A stretch of 33,640 nt of DNA from Actinoplanes sp. TFC3 (lineage in GTDB: Bacteria; Actinomycetota; Actinomycetes; Mycobacteriales; Micromonosporaceae), in the NCBI RefSeq assembly GCF_001553785.1, contig NZ_LOJP01000001.1:2006958-2040597 (forward strand), read 5' to 3'. The position numbers and the translations under genes were made by a program. Positions 9,386 through 17,030 of this stretch are shown here, piece after piece. The notes below the pieces were generated by a model, which was not told the origin of the DNA, ran no database searches, and was given only the letters and a program-made list of their open reading frames with translations. Within the stretch, counting starts at the first letter, position 1. Every line of letters begins with the position of its first letter.

Positions 9386-9549
9386 GCCTGGTCCCGGTTC
9401 TGCTGCTCGGGCTCGCCGGCATCCTGGTCGGCGGCGTGGTCAGCCTGGCCCGCCAGGGTGCCACCAAGTTCTCCATCGGCCTCGTCGCCGCCCTCGCGCT
9501 GCTCGCCCTGGCCGGCGGCGTGCTCTGGCTGATCCCGGGCGACTCGTGA
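9382..9549 (+). CDS. Small two-helix membrane protein inside the his operon
   Basis: This 55-residue ORF starts at a GTG that overlaps the hisB stop (GTGA) and ends at a TGA that itself overlaps a GTG in the hisH frame. It therefore sits in the operon with the same coupling as its neighbours. Two hydrophobic segments are evident: residues 3-22 (VPVLLLGLAGILVGGVV) and 32-52 (GLVAALALLALAGGVLWLIP), joined by a short polar loop ARQGATKFS. The other frames here give no his gene. The function is unknown. The coupling and clean hydrophobic pattern make it likely to be expressed; conservation in relatives was not checked. Confidence 0.7.
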   Translation: MSLVPVLLLGLAGILVGGVVSLARQGATKFSIGLVAALALLALAGGVLWLIPGDS

Positions 9550-9560
9550 ACGGGGAACCT

Positions 9561-10181
9561 ATGAAAAACGTCGTCATCCTCGACTACGGCTCGGGCAACC
9601 TGCGCTCGGCCGAGCGAGCCGTCGCCCGCACCGGTGTCAAGGTCACCGTGACCGACGACCTGACGGCTGCGGCCGACGCGGATGGGCTGGTGGTGCCCGG
9701 GGTCGGCGCGTACGCGGCGTGCATGGCCGGCATCGAGAAGCTCGGCGCCCGATCGGTCATCGCCGACCGGGTGGCTGCCGGGCGCCCGGTGCTCGGCATC
9801 TGCGTCGGCATGCAGATCCTGTTCGAGACCGGCGTGGAGCACGGCGTCGAGACCCGGGGACTGGGTCTGCTGCCCGGGGCGGTTACCAAGCTGGCCGCTC
9901 AGCGCATCCCGCACATGGGCTGGAACACGGTCACCGCGCCGGGCGACTCGGTGCTGCTCCACGGGCTGGGCCCGGACGCACGGTTCTACTTCGTCCACTC
10001 GTACGCGGCCTGCGACCTCCCGGCGTTGCAGGCGGCCGGGGCCAGGGTGACTACGGCCAGCCATGACCAGCCGTTCGCCGCGGTTGTCGAGCACGATGCG
10101 TTGTCCGCGGCGCAGTTCCACCCGGAGAAGAGTTCGGACGCCGGCTACGCCCTGCTGCGCAACTGGGTCAGCGGGCTGTGA
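9561..10181 (+). CDS. hisH: Imidazole glycerol phosphate synthase, glutamine amidotransferase subunit
   Basis: The 206-residue class I glutamine amidotransferase supplies ammonia to HisF. The nucleophile elbow is GICVGMQILFE, the His/Glu of the triad are in FHPEKSS, and the N-terminal VVILDYGSGNLRS and VVPGVGAY match HisH. ATG at 9561 follows a GGGGA ribosome binding site. An in-frame GTG at 9546 that overlaps the preceding stop would add five residues and is a real alternative. hisH is separated from its partner hisF by a small membrane-protein gene and priA, which is usual in actinobacteria. Confidence 0.95.
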   Translation: MKNVVILDYGSGNLRSAERAVARTGVKVTVTDDLTAAADADGLVVPGVGAYAACMAGIEKLGARSVIADRVAAGRPVLGICVGMQILFETGVEHGVETRGLGLLPGAVTKLAAQRIPHMGWNTVTAPGDSVLLHGLGPDARFYFVHSYAACDLPALQAAGARVTTASHDQPFAAVVEHDALSAAQFHPEKSSDAGYALLRNWVSGL

Positions 10182-10193
10182 GCTGCTGACCCG

Positions 10194-10511
10194 ATGAGCA
10201 AGGAACGGGCGCGGCGGCGGGCGGAGCGGCTCGCCGTGCTGGAGCGCGAGAAAGCAGCCCGGGCTCGCAAGGTCGTGCGGCGTGATCGGCGGCGTTCGCT
10301 GGTCCGTAAGCTGACCCCGCAACGGCGCAGCTCCGGCCGGCTCTATCGGCGCAGCCGGGCCCAGCGAGCCGGGATCGTGGTCATCCCGCTGCTGGCGGCC
10401 GCGCTGGTGTGGTTTCTCGTACCGGATCTGGCTTTGCGCCTGGTCTTCATCGTTTTGATTGTTCTTGTTCTGCCGGCCCTGGTCGTCGTTGTCCTGGGCC
10501 GGCGTAGCTGA
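10194..10511 (+). CDS. Small basic membrane protein inside the his operon
   Basis: This 105-residue protein begins 12 nt after hisH and ends 13 nt before priA. The first ~60 residues are extremely basic (about half Arg/Lys, for example ARRRAERLA and [13 protein letters not shown]). Two hydrophobic segments follow ([19 protein letters not shown] and [21 protein letters not shown]), and the protein ends GRRS. This suggests a short hairpin anchored in the membrane with a charged cytoplasmic tail that could contact nucleic acid or acidic lipids. No known domain is recognised. Position and spacing show it belongs to the his operon. Function is unknown. Confidence 0.75.
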   Translation: MSKERARRRAERLAVLEREKAARARKVVRRDRRRSLVRKLTPQRRSSGRLYRRSRAQRAGIVVIPLLAAALVWFLVPDLALRLVFIVLIVLVLPALVVVVLGRRS

Positions 10512-10524
10512 TCGGAGTTTGCCA

Positions 10525-11256
10525 GTGACCCTGCACCTGCTGCCCGCCGTCGATGTCGCGGACGGCCAGGCGGTTCGCCTCGTTCAGGGCGCCGCCGGCT
10601 CCGAAACCAGCTACGGCGACCCGCTGGAGGCGGCCCTGGCGTGGCAGAACGACGGCGCCGGCTGGGTGCACCTGGTCGACCTGGACGCCGCGTTCGGCCG
10701 GGGCTCCAACGCCGCGCTGCTGGCCGAGGTGGTCGCCCGGCTCGACGTCAAGGTGGAGCTCTCCGGCGGCATCCGTGACGACGAAACGTTGCGTGCGGCG
10801 CTGGGCACCGGCGCGGCCCGGGTCAACATCGGCACCGCCGCGCTCGAGGATCCCCAGTGGTGCGACCGCATCTGCGGCGAGTACGGCGACCGGGTGGCCA
10901 TCGGTCTCGATGTGCGTGGCCGTACCCTGTCGGCCCGCGGCTGGACCCGCGACGGCGGCGACCTGTACGAGGTTCTCGCCCGCCTCGACAAGGCCGGCGC
11001 GGCCCGCTATGTGGTTACCGACATCACCAAGGACGGCACCATGAAGGGCCCCAACCTCGACCTGCTGCGGGAGGTCTGCTCGCACACCCCGGCCCCGGTC
11101 ATCGCCAGCGGCGGAGTCTCCACGCTGGATGATCTGCGGGCGCTCAAGGGCCTCGAAGCCGGCGGCGTGGAAGGCGTGATCGCGGGCAAGGCGCTGTACG
11201 CGGGCGCGTTCACGGTCGCGCAGGCCCTCGAGGTGCTGGCCGGGGAATCGGCATGA
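10525..11256 (+). CDS. priA: Bifunctional HisA/TrpF isomerase PriA
   Basis: The 243-residue (beta-alpha)8 barrel isomerises ProFAR in histidine synthesis; in actinobacteria the same enzyme usually also does the TrpF step of tryptophan synthesis. The N-terminal catalytic aspartate lies in [18 protein letters not shown], and the C-terminal one in [20 protein letters not shown]. The segment [15 protein letters not shown] carries the Arg-Gly-Trp associated with dual-substrate PriA. GTG at 10525 is chosen because the barrel's first strand begins at once; the frame is open further upstream into the end of the preceding gene. The stop overlaps the hisF start by 4 bp. Dual function is inferred from the family; whether the genome has a separate trpF is not visible. 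Confidence 0.92.
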   Translation: MTLHLLPAVDVADGQAVRLVQGAAGSETSYGDPLEAALAWQNDGAGWVHLVDLDAAFGRGSNAALLAEVVARLDVKVELSGGIRDDETLRAALGTGAARVNIGTAALEDPQWCDRICGEYGDRVAIGLDVRGRTLSARGWTRDGGDLYEVLARLDKAGAARYVVTDITKDGTMKGPNLDLLREVCSHTPAPVIASGGVSTLDDLRALKGLEAGGVEGVIAGKALYAGAFTVAQALEVLAGESA

Positions 11257-12014
11257 CGGTGGCGGTGCGGGTGATCCCATGTCTCGACGTGGACGCGGGC
11301 CGGGTGGTCAAGGGCGTCAACTTCGTCGACCTGCGTGACGCCGGTGACCCGGTCGAGCTGGCCGCCGCCTATGACGCCGCCGGGGCCGACGAGCTGACGT
11401 TCCTGGACGTCACCGCGTCCTCCGACGACCGCGGCACCATGCTGGACGTGGTCCGGCGCACCGCCGAGAGCGTGTTCATCCCGCTGACCGTGGGCGGCGG
11501 GGTGCGTTCGGTGGACAACGTCGACACCCTGCTGCGCGCCGGGGCCGACAAGGTGGGCGTGAACACCGCGGCCATCAACCGCCCCGAGCTGATCTCCGAG
11601 ATCGCCGACCGGTTCGGCAACCAGGTGCTGGTGCTCTCGCTCGATGTACGCCGCGCGTCCGGGCACGACAGCGGCTGGGAGGTCACCACGCACGGTGGCC
11701 GCCGCTCGGCCGGGCTTGACGCGGTGCAGTGGGCGCACCGGGTGGCCGAGCTCGGCGCCGGGGAGATCCTGCTCAACTCGATGGACGCCGACGGCACCAA
11801 GGCCGGCTTCGACTTGGAGCTGATCGCGGCGGTCCGCGAGGTGGTCGCCATCCCGGTGATCGCCAGCGGGGGAGCGGGCGCGGTGGCACACTTCCCGCCG
11901 GCGGTGGCGGCGGGCGCGGACGCGGTGCTCGCGGCCAGCGTCTTCCACTTCGGCGAGCTGACCATCGGCCAGGTCAAAGAAAGCCTGCGCGCCGCCGGAA
12001 ACCCGATCCGCTGA
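11253..12014 (+). CDS. hisF: Imidazole glycerol phosphate synthase, cyclase subunit
   Basis: This 253-residue barrel closes the imidazole ring using ammonia channelled from HisH, giving IGP and AICAR. The two catalytic aspartates lie in [19 protein letters not shown] and in [11 protein letters not shown]. The phosphate-binding strands [10 protein letters not shown] and [10 protein letters not shown] are intact. It is the last gene of this his cluster: hisG, hisE and hisI are not in the window. A perfect GC-rich dyad follows at 12024-12037 before the convergent gene. Confidence 0.96.
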   Translation: MTVAVRVIPCLDVDAGRVVKGVNFVDLRDAGDPVELAAAYDAAGADELTFLDVTASSDDRGTMLDVVRRTAESVFIPLTVGGGVRSVDNVDTLLRAGADKVGVNTAAINRPELISEIADRFGNQVLVLSLDVRRASGHDSGWEVTTHGGRRSAGLDAVQWAHRVAELGAGEILLNSMDADGTKAGFDLELIAAVREVVAIPVIASGGAGAVAHFPPAVAAGADAVLAASVFHFGELTIGQVKESLRAAGNPIR

Positions 12015-12023
12015 AGCGAGGCC

Positions 12024-12037
12024 GACCCGCGCGGGTC
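12024..12037. terminator. GC-rich dyad between convergent hisF and hypothetical gene
   Basis: GACCCGCGCGGGTC is a perfect 14-bp palindrome lying 10 nt after hisF and touching the stop codon of the minus-strand gene. There is no T-tract, so it is at best a weak or factor-dependent terminator. Confidence 0.35.
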
Positions 12038-12464
12038 AGCGCCCGTCGGCGAGGCGCAACGAATACTCGCGCAGCGCGGCGTTGTAGGTCTTGTCGTCGA
12101 GTTTCCAGTCCGATTCGCCGGGGGTGGCGACCCGGTTGAGCTGGGTCTGCAGCGTGACCACCGCCGAGGACAGCCCGCTGAACGGCCGGGTGCGCCACAG
12201 TTGCTCGCCTGCCGTGGCCACCTGGATCAGGTCGTCGTCGACGGTGAGCAGCCCGGCGCCGGTCAGCCGGCGCAGGGCTTCTTCCAGCTCCGAGCGGCTG
12301 GGGACGCTGTGGTGCAGGAAGTCGGCCGCGGCCAGCACATCGGCGAAGCTGGCCCCGGTCACGGGCAGAGCGGCGTGCAGGGCGCGGTCCCGCTCAAGGC
12401 GCTCGGCGATGACCGCGGAGACGAAGATCCACGCGTCGTTCCAATGCCAGCCGCCAGCCCCCAT
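12036..12464 (-). CDS. Hypothetical protein, probably winged-helix-like
   Basis: The 142-residue product starts MGAGGWHWNDAWIF. It has a helical core with the pattern SRSELEEALRRLTGAGLLTVDDDLIQVATAGEQLW, which resembles a winged helix followed by a beta hairpin, and a polar end (NAALREYSLRLADGR). No membrane segment is present. The frame extends to 12566, but the ATG at 12464 is preferred: a CATCAT hexamer lies 6 nt upstream and the residues before it are not protein-like. It is convergent with hisF and transcribed in the same direction as the YczE-like gene upstream of it. I do not recognise a named family. A regulatory or DNA-binding role is only a guess from the fold pattern. Confidence 0.65.
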   Translation of the reverse strand: MGAGGWHWNDAWIFVSAVIAERLERDRALHAALPVTGASFADVLAAADFLHHSVPSRSELEEALRRLTGAGLLTVDDDLIQVATAGEQLWRTRPFSGLSSAVVTLQTQLNRVATPGESDWKLDDKTYNAALREYSLRLADGR

Positions 12465-12470
12465 GTCGCA

Positions 12471-12476
12471 ATGATG
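12471..12476 (-). promoter_or_regulatory. -10-like hexamer for leaderless hypothetical gene
   Basis: CATCAT on the minus strand is followed by 6 nt and the ATG at 12464. The match to TANNNT is incomplete (C in place of T). Confidence 0.3.
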
Positions 12477-12562
12477 CCGTCTGAGCGCCGAACCGGAAAG
12501 CGAATGTGGCCCGGTGATCACCAAGCTGTGTCCGGCGGCTCCGGACAATTCACCCGGCACGG

Positions 12563-13222
12563 TCACCGAGGGTGCGGATCGGGCGTCCTATCTGGATACT
12601 GAATCTCTGCGCGCGGGCGCTCGGGCACCGTGAACATCGGCAGGAAGAGCTGCACCAGCGGGCCGATGGCCAGGGCGTAGGCGATCGTGCCCAGCCCCAG
12701 CGTGCCGCCCAGGGCAAAACCCACTGCCAGGACGAACAGCTCGATTGCGGTACGAACCAAGCGCACCGAAAGCCGCGGAAAGCGCTTCACGATCCCGGTC
12801 ATCAGCCCGTCGCGCGGACCCGGACCGAACCGGGCACCGATGTACATCGCCGTGGCCACGCCGTTCAGCACGATCCCGCCCAGCAGGCAGGCGACCCGCA
12901 GCGGCATCGGATGGGCGGGCCCGAGCATGGCCAGAGCCCCGTCCGCGGCGAACCCGACGACCACCAGGTTCGCGATGGTGCCGAAGCCGGGGCGCTGGCG
13001 CAGCGGGATCCAGATCAGCAGCACCGGGATGCCGGTGAGGATCACCACCCAGCCGAACGAGATGCCGGTGGCCTTCGAGACGCCCTGGTGGAACACGTCC
13101 CAGGAGGTGAGCCCGAGGCTCGATTCGATCATGAACGCCATGCTCACGCCGTACAGGACGAGGCCCGCGAAGAGCTGGACGACTCGTCTCGCCAGGGTGA
13201 AGCGGTTGCCATGATCAGCCAT
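12563..13222 (-). CDS. YczE/YitT-type integral membrane protein
   Basis: The 219-residue protein has about five to six hydrophobic segments, beginning with VVQLFAGLVLYGVSMAFM. Family features are the loop ESSLGLTSWDVFHQGVS, the GWVVILTG segment, and the second-half repeat MYIGARFGPGPRDGLMTG. These match the YczE group of membrane proteins, whose transported substrate is unknown. The C-terminal tail is cytoplasmic and charged. ATG at 13222 (MADHGNRF) is preferred to an upstream ATG at 13243. It is divergent from a MocR-type regulator, which is the known genomic partner of this family, and the gap between them carries repeated GCCAAT sites. Confidence 0.82.
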   Translation of the reverse strand: MADHGNRFTLARRVVQLFAGLVLYGVSMAFMIESSLGLTSWDVFHQGVSKATGISFGWVVILTGIPVLLIWIPLRQRPGFGTIANLVVVGFAADGALAMLGPAHPMPLRVACLLGGIVLNGVATAMYIGARFGPGPRDGLMTGIVKRFPRLSVRLVRTAIELFVLAVGFALGGTLGLGTIAYALAIGPLVQLFLPMFTVPERPRAEIQYPDRTPDPHPR

Positions 13223-13238
13223 AGATGCCACTCTGAGG

Positions 13239-13313
13239 GCCAATCCTGGGACTTGATAGAGCCAATTTGGCGGAGGTGGCTGTGACGACCTCGGTTCGCG
13301 GGGGCCAATTGGC
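13239..13313. promoter_or_regulatory. Three phased GCCAAT sites between yczE-like and MocR genes
   Basis: GCCAAT occurs at 13239-13244, at 13261-13266 (within the near-palindrome GCCAATTTGGC, 13261-13271) and at 13304-13309 (within the perfect palindrome GCCAATTGGC, 13304-13313). The spacings of 22 and 43 bp are about two and four helical turns, so all three face the same side. They flank both start codons and probably bind the MocR dimer encoded alongside. Confidence 0.55.
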
Positions 13314-14736
13314 GCGCCTGCTCGGACAGTGGCACTCGTTGCCGGGGCGTCATCGCAGTCCCGGCTACGCGGCGCTGGCCGGGGCGATCCGGGGGTTGCT
13401 CAGCGATGGCCGGTTACCCCTGGGCGTACGGCTCCCCGCGGAGCGCGAGCTGGCCGAATCCCTGAGCGTGAGCCGCACCACCGTGTCCGCGGCCTATCGC
13501 GGCCTGCGCGAGAGCGGGCACCTGACCAGCCGGCGCGGCGCCGGGAGCTGGACCACCCTGCCCAACGGCCATCGGGTGGCCACCTCGGGACTGTGGACCC
13601 CGGACGAGGACCTGGACATGATCGACCTCGGGGTGGCCGCCTCCGCCGCGCCGGTCGAGCTGGTGCCCGCCGCCCGCGCCGCCGCCGACGACCTGCCACG
13701 CTTCCTCGGCACCGCCGGCTACCGACCGGCCGGGCTGAGCGAGCTGCGCGACACCGTGGCCGCAAATTACACCGCCCGCGGCGTGCCGACCAGCGCCGAG
13801 CAGATCCTCATCACCAGCGGCACCCAGCAGGCCCTCGACCTGGTGCTGCGGCTGTCCGTGCCGGCCGGCGCGCCGGTGCTGGTGGAGTTGCCGACATATC
13901 CGAACGCGCTGGCCGCGCTGGCTGCGCGCCGGGCCCGGATCAGCACCCACGGACTGGACGCGGCCACCGGCTGGGATGCCGAGCTGCTGCTCGGGGCGCT
14001 GCGCCAGACCCGGCCCCGGCTGGCGTACCTGATCCCGGAATTTCAGAATCCGACCGGCCACCTCATGCCCGCCGATCTGCGGCAACGCCTGGTCGCGGCG
14101 GCCCACGCCACCGGTACGGAACTGGTAGCCGACGAATCGTTCGTGGATCTGCCCCTGGACGGCACCGAGATGCCCCCGCCCGTCGCGGTGTTCGACAGGC
14201 ACTCGCGGGTGGTGTCGATCGGCGGCATGAGCAAGGCCTACTGGGGCGGCATCCGGATCGGCTGGGTCCGCGCGTCGGCCCCGCTGGTGCAGCGGCTTGC
14301 CGCGCTGCGCGTCGGGGTGGACATGGGCAGCCCGGTGCTGGAGCAGTTGGTTGCCGTGCGGCTGTTGCGCGACGCCGAGACGATCGTGGCCGCGCGCCGG
14401 GCCCAGCTCGAGGCGCGCCGCGACGCGCTGGCCGCCGCGCTGCGCGAGCACCTGCCGGAGTGGCGGTTCTTCCTGCCCTCGGGTGGCACGATGCTCTGGG
14501 CCGAGCTCGACGGCCCGATCTCCAGTGCGCTGGCGCGGGCGGCCGAGGACGTGGGGGTGCGGCTGGCCCCGGGCCCCCGCTTCGGGCTCGACGGCACCCT
14601 CGAACGCTTCATCCGGCTGCCCTACGCCCTGCCCGCCGACGAGCTGGTCGAGGCCATCAAGCGGATCGCCTCGGTACGCTATGACCTGGACCGGGCATCG
14701 CGCCCGACCTGGCGCAGTCCCGTGGTGATCGCCTGA
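13282..14736 (+). CDS. MocR-type PLP-binding transcription regulator (YczR-like)
   Basis: The protein has 484 residues. An N-terminal GntR winged helix (residues about 10-85, with VRLPAERELAESLSVSRTTVSAAYRGL) is fused to a fold-type I aminotransferase domain. In the latter, ITSGTQQALDLVLRLSVP, EFQNPTGHLM and the PLP-binding lysine in GGMSKAYWGGIRIGW are intact. MocR proteins use PLP or an amine adduct as effector and usually regulate a neighbouring gene. GTG at 13282 is preferred because GGAGG (13272-13276) lies 5 nt upstream; in-frame TTG 13267 and GTG 13276 are less well placed. It is divergent from the YczE-like gene, its likely target. The palindrome at 13304-13313 lies inside its first codons, suggesting autoregulation. 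Confidence 0.9.
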   Translation: MTTSVRGGQLARLLGQWHSLPGRHRSPGYAALAGAIRGLLSDGRLPLGVRLPAERELAESLSVSRTTVSAAYRGLRESGHLTSRRGAGSWTTLPNGHRVATSGLWTPDEDLDMIDLGVAASAAPVELVPAARAAADDLPRFLGTAGYRPAGLSELRDTVAANYTARGVPTSAEQILITSGTQQALDLVLRLSVPAGAPVLVELPTYPNALAALAARRARISTHGLDAATGWDAELLLGALRQTRPRLAYLIPEFQNPTGHLMPADLRQRLVAAAHATGTELVADESFVDLPLDGTEMPPPVAVFDRHSRVVSIGGMSKAYWGGIRIGWVRASAPLVQRLAALRVGVDMGSPVLEQLVAVRLLRDAETIVAARRAQLEARRDALAAALREHLPEWRFFLPSGGTMLWAELDGPISSALARAAEDVGVRLAPGPRFGLDGTLERFIRLPYALPADELVEAIKRIASVRYDLDRASRPTWRSPVVIA

Positions 14737-14772
14737 CTTTCACCTCGAACGGGCGACGGCAGTCACTCATGC

Positions 14773-14799
14773 TTGAAAAATCAAGGACGCCGCCGATAA
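14773..14799 (+). promoter_or_regulatory. Sigma-28 (FliA)-type promoter of the chemotaxis receptor gene
   Basis: GCCGATAA at 14792-14799 is an exact match to the flagellar sigma -10 consensus. TTGAAAAA at 14773-14780 lies at the standard 11-bp spacing and partly matches TAAAGTTT. The -10 ends 7 nt before the GTG at 14807, so the mRNA is probably leaderless. Confidence 0.6.
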
Positions 14800-14806
14800 G
14801 TCAAGT

Positions 14807-16399
14807 GTGTCCAGACTCAGCATCAGTCGCCGCCTCGCGCTGGCGTTCTCCCTCGCCGTCATCGCCATGATCGTCCTCGCCGTGGTCGGGGTGGTCCGGG
14901 TCAACTCGATCAACGATCGGTTGAGCACGATCAACGACCTGAACGGCGTCAAGGAGCGGTACGCGATCAACTTCCGCGGCAGCGTGCACGACCGGGCCAT
15001 CGCCGTGCGCGACGTCGTGCTGGCCTCCTCGCCGGCCGATGCCCAGGACGAGGTCGCCAAGATCGACGAGCTGGCCGCCAAGTACAGCGACTCGGCGACG
15101 AAAATGGACGCCCTGTTCGCCGCCGGCGGCAACGCCAACGCCGAGGAGCGCGCCGACCTGGCCGCGATCAAGGCCATCGAGACCAAGACGCTGCCGCTGA
15201 TCAAGCAGATCGTCAGCCTGCAGGCCGCGGGCGACACCGAGCAGGCCCTGGCCGTGCTGAACCAGTCGGCCAAGCAGGCGTTCGTCGACTGGCTGGCCTC
15301 GATCAACAAGCTGATCGACCTGGAAGAGGCGATGAACCACGTGGAGACCGGGTACGCCCGGTCCACTGCCGATGGCTTCCTGCTGTTCATGGGCATCCTC
15401 TGCGCCGCCGCCGTGCTGCTGGCCGTGCTGGTGGGCTGGTTCATCACCCGCAGCATCACCCGCCCGCTGAACCAGGCCGTCACCGTGCTGGACGCGGTCG
15501 CCGCCGGTGACCTGACCAGCCGGTTGGACGTCACCGCCCGTGACGAGATGGGCCACATGGCCCGCTCGATGAACCGCGCGCTCGACACGGTCAGCAACGT
15601 GATGCCGTCCTTCGGGCGTACGGCCACCGGCGTGGCGGCGATCAGCGACCGCATCGCCGAGCTGTCGGACCGGATCGCCGGGGACGCGGCCGAGTCCGCC
15701 GCGCAGACCAGCACGGTCACCGCGTCGGCGAGCGATGTCTCCGGGAGCGTGCAGACCGTGGCCGCCGGTGCTCAGGAGATGGGTGACTCGATCCGCGAGA
15801 TCGCGCACAGCGCCACCGAGGCGGTGACCGTGGCCAACCAGGCGGTGGCGACGGTGGAGACCACCACGCAGACCGTGACGCAGCTCGGGCAGTCCAGCCA
15901 GACCATCGGCGAGGTCGTCAAGGTCATCACCTCGATCGCCGCGCAGACCAACCTGCTCGCACTCAACGCCACCATCGAGGCCGCCCGGGCCGGTGACGCG
16001 GGCAAGGGCTTCGCGGTGGTCGCCAACGAGGTGAAGGAGCTGTCGCAGGAGACCGCCCGCGCCACCGAGGATATCGCCCGGCGGGTCGAGGCAATCCAGG
16101 ACGACAGCGCAAAGGCGGTCACCGGCATCGCCGAGGTGGCCCGCATCATCGACCAGATCAACGCCTACCAGACCACCATTGCCTCGGCGGTCGAGGAGCA
16201 GACCGCCACGACGGCCGAGATGAACCGCAGCCTGAACGAGGCAGCCAGCGGGTCCGGGCAGATCGCCGGCACGGTTGGCAGCGTGGCAGCGGCGGTGCGT
16301 ACCACCAGCGAGTCGGCGGCGGAGTCGCAGACCGCAGCACGCGAGCTGGCGGCCATCTCCGCCGAGTTGCAGGAGCTGGTAGGCAAGTTCCAGTACTGA
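14807..16399 (+). CDS. Methyl-accepting chemotaxis protein
   Basis: The 530-residue receptor has a first membrane helix at about residues 10-32 and a periplasmic-side four-helix-bundle sensor at about 33-188. A second helix follows at about 190-213 and a HAMP domain at about 212-264 ([18 protein letters not shown] to [11 protein letters not shown]). A long signalling coiled coil comes next, with the CheA/CheW-binding hairpin at about 375-410 ([20 protein letters not shown] then [15 protein letters not shown]). The signal type is unknown; the sensor has no recognised ligand motif. GTG at 14807 is chosen because the arginine-flanked first helix starts right after it and a sigma-28-like promoter ends 7 nt upstream. 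No other chemotaxis or flagellar gene is in the window, so it is an isolated receptor gene. Confidence 0.95.
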   Translation: MSRLSISRRLALAFSLAVIAMIVLAVVGVVRVNSINDRLSTINDLNGVKERYAINFRGSVHDRAIAVRDVVLASSPADAQDEVAKIDELAAKYSDSATKMDALFAAGGNANAEERADLAAIKAIETKTLPLIKQIVSLQAAGDTEQALAVLNQSAKQAFVDWLASINKLIDLEEAMNHVETGYARSTADGFLLFMGILCAAAVLLAVLVGWFITRSITRPLNQAVTVLDAVAAGDLTSRLDVTARDEMGHMARSMNRALDTVSNVMPSFGRTATGVAAISDRIAELSDRIAGDAAESAAQTSTVTASASDVSGSVQTVAAGAQEMGDSIREIAHSATEAVTVANQAVATVETTTQTVTQLGQSSQTIGEVVKVITSIAAQTNLLALNATIEAARAGDAGKGFAVVANEVKELSQETARATEDIARRVEAIQDDSAKAVTGIAEVARIIDQINAYQTTIASAVEEQTATTAEMNRSLNEAASGSGQIAGTVGSVAAAVRTTSESAAESQTAARELAAISAELQELVGKFQY

Positions 16400-16430
16400 G
16401 TCTGCGGAATCCTGAGCAAGATGTACGGCA

Positions 16431-16465
16431 GAGGCTACCGATTGCAAATCGCAACCGGTAGCCTC
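16431..16465 (+). promoter_or_regulatory. 35-bp dyad overlapping the promoter of the RibD/DHFR-fold gene
   Basis: GAGGCTACCG (16431-16440) and CGGTAGCCTC (16456-16465) are perfect 10-bp inverted arms. Inside them TTGC/GCAA extends the dyad after one mismatch, leaving a 5-nt centre. The right arm contains TAGCCT (16459-16464), a -10 box placed 6 nt before the ATG at 16471. This reads as a repressor operator on a leaderless promoter. It could also act as a hairpin ending the chemotaxis transcript, though there is no T-tract. Confidence 0.6.
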
Positions 16466-16470
16466 TCGTC

Positions 16471-17019
16471 ATGGCGAAGCTCGTATACAGCGGCATCACA
16501 TCCCTCGACGGCTACATCGAGGACGAGAAGGGCTCGTTCGACTTCCTCGAACCCACCGAGGAACTGCACAACTTCATCAAGGACTACGAGAGCACGATCG
16601 GCACCTCGCTGTACGGCCGGCGCCTCTACGAGATGATGGTCTACTGGGAGACCGCTACCGAGGGCCCCGAGTACCAGCGTGAGTACGGCAAGGTCTGGCG
16701 CGACACCGACAAGATCGTCTACTCGTCGACGCTGACCGAGGTGAGCAGCGCGCGCACCCGCATCGAGCCGGTGTTCGACCCGGAGGCAGTGCGCGCGCTC
16801 AAGGAGTCAGCCGATCGGGACCTGAGCATCGGCGGGCCGGCTTTGGCGGTGCACGCGCTGCGCGCCGGGCTCGTCGACGAGATCCGGATGTGGGTCGCCC
16901 CGGTCAGCCTGGGCGGTGGCAAACCGCTGCTGCCGGTGGGGCTGCGCCTCGAGCTGAGCCTGCTGGAGGAGCGCAGGTTCGCCAACGGCACGGTCCACCT
17001 GCGCTACCGGGTCAGCTGA
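16471..17019 (+). CDS. Dihydrofolate reductase family protein (RibD C-terminal fold)
   Basis: The 182-residue single-domain protein has the DHFR/RibD-C family outline: an N-terminal strand and loop LVYSGITSLDGYI, the helix GTSLYGRRLYEMMVYWE, the dinucleotide-binding segment LSIGGPALAVHALRAGLVDE, and the C-terminal strand pair ending TVHLRYRVS. Proteins of this group are probable NADPH-dependent reductases of unknown substrate. They are widespread as small accessory genes and are not the folate enzyme itself. ATG at 16471 is supported by the leaderless-type promoter. Its promoter lies within a long dyad, so it is probably repressed until an inducer is present. It ends 11 bp before the convergent acyl-CoA ligase gene. 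Confidence 0.85.
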   Translation: MAKLVYSGITSLDGYIEDEKGSFDFLEPTEELHNFIKDYESTIGTSLYGRRLYEMMVYWETATEGPEYQREYGKVWRDTDKIVYSSTLTEVSSARTRIEPVFDPEAVRALKESADRDLSIGGPALAVHALRAGLVDEIRMWVAPVSLGGGKPLLPVGLRLELSLLEERRFANGTVHLRYRVS

Positions 17020-17030
17020 GGCGACCCCTC

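Noticed and set aside
13267..13281. TTG at 13267 or GTG at 13276 as the MocR start
   Set aside because: Neither has a ribosome binding site; GTG at 13282 has GGAGG at the right distance.
14801..16447. 548-codon open frame on the minus strand
   Set aside because: It is antisense to the chemotaxis receptor gene, whose domains are all intact on the plus strand.
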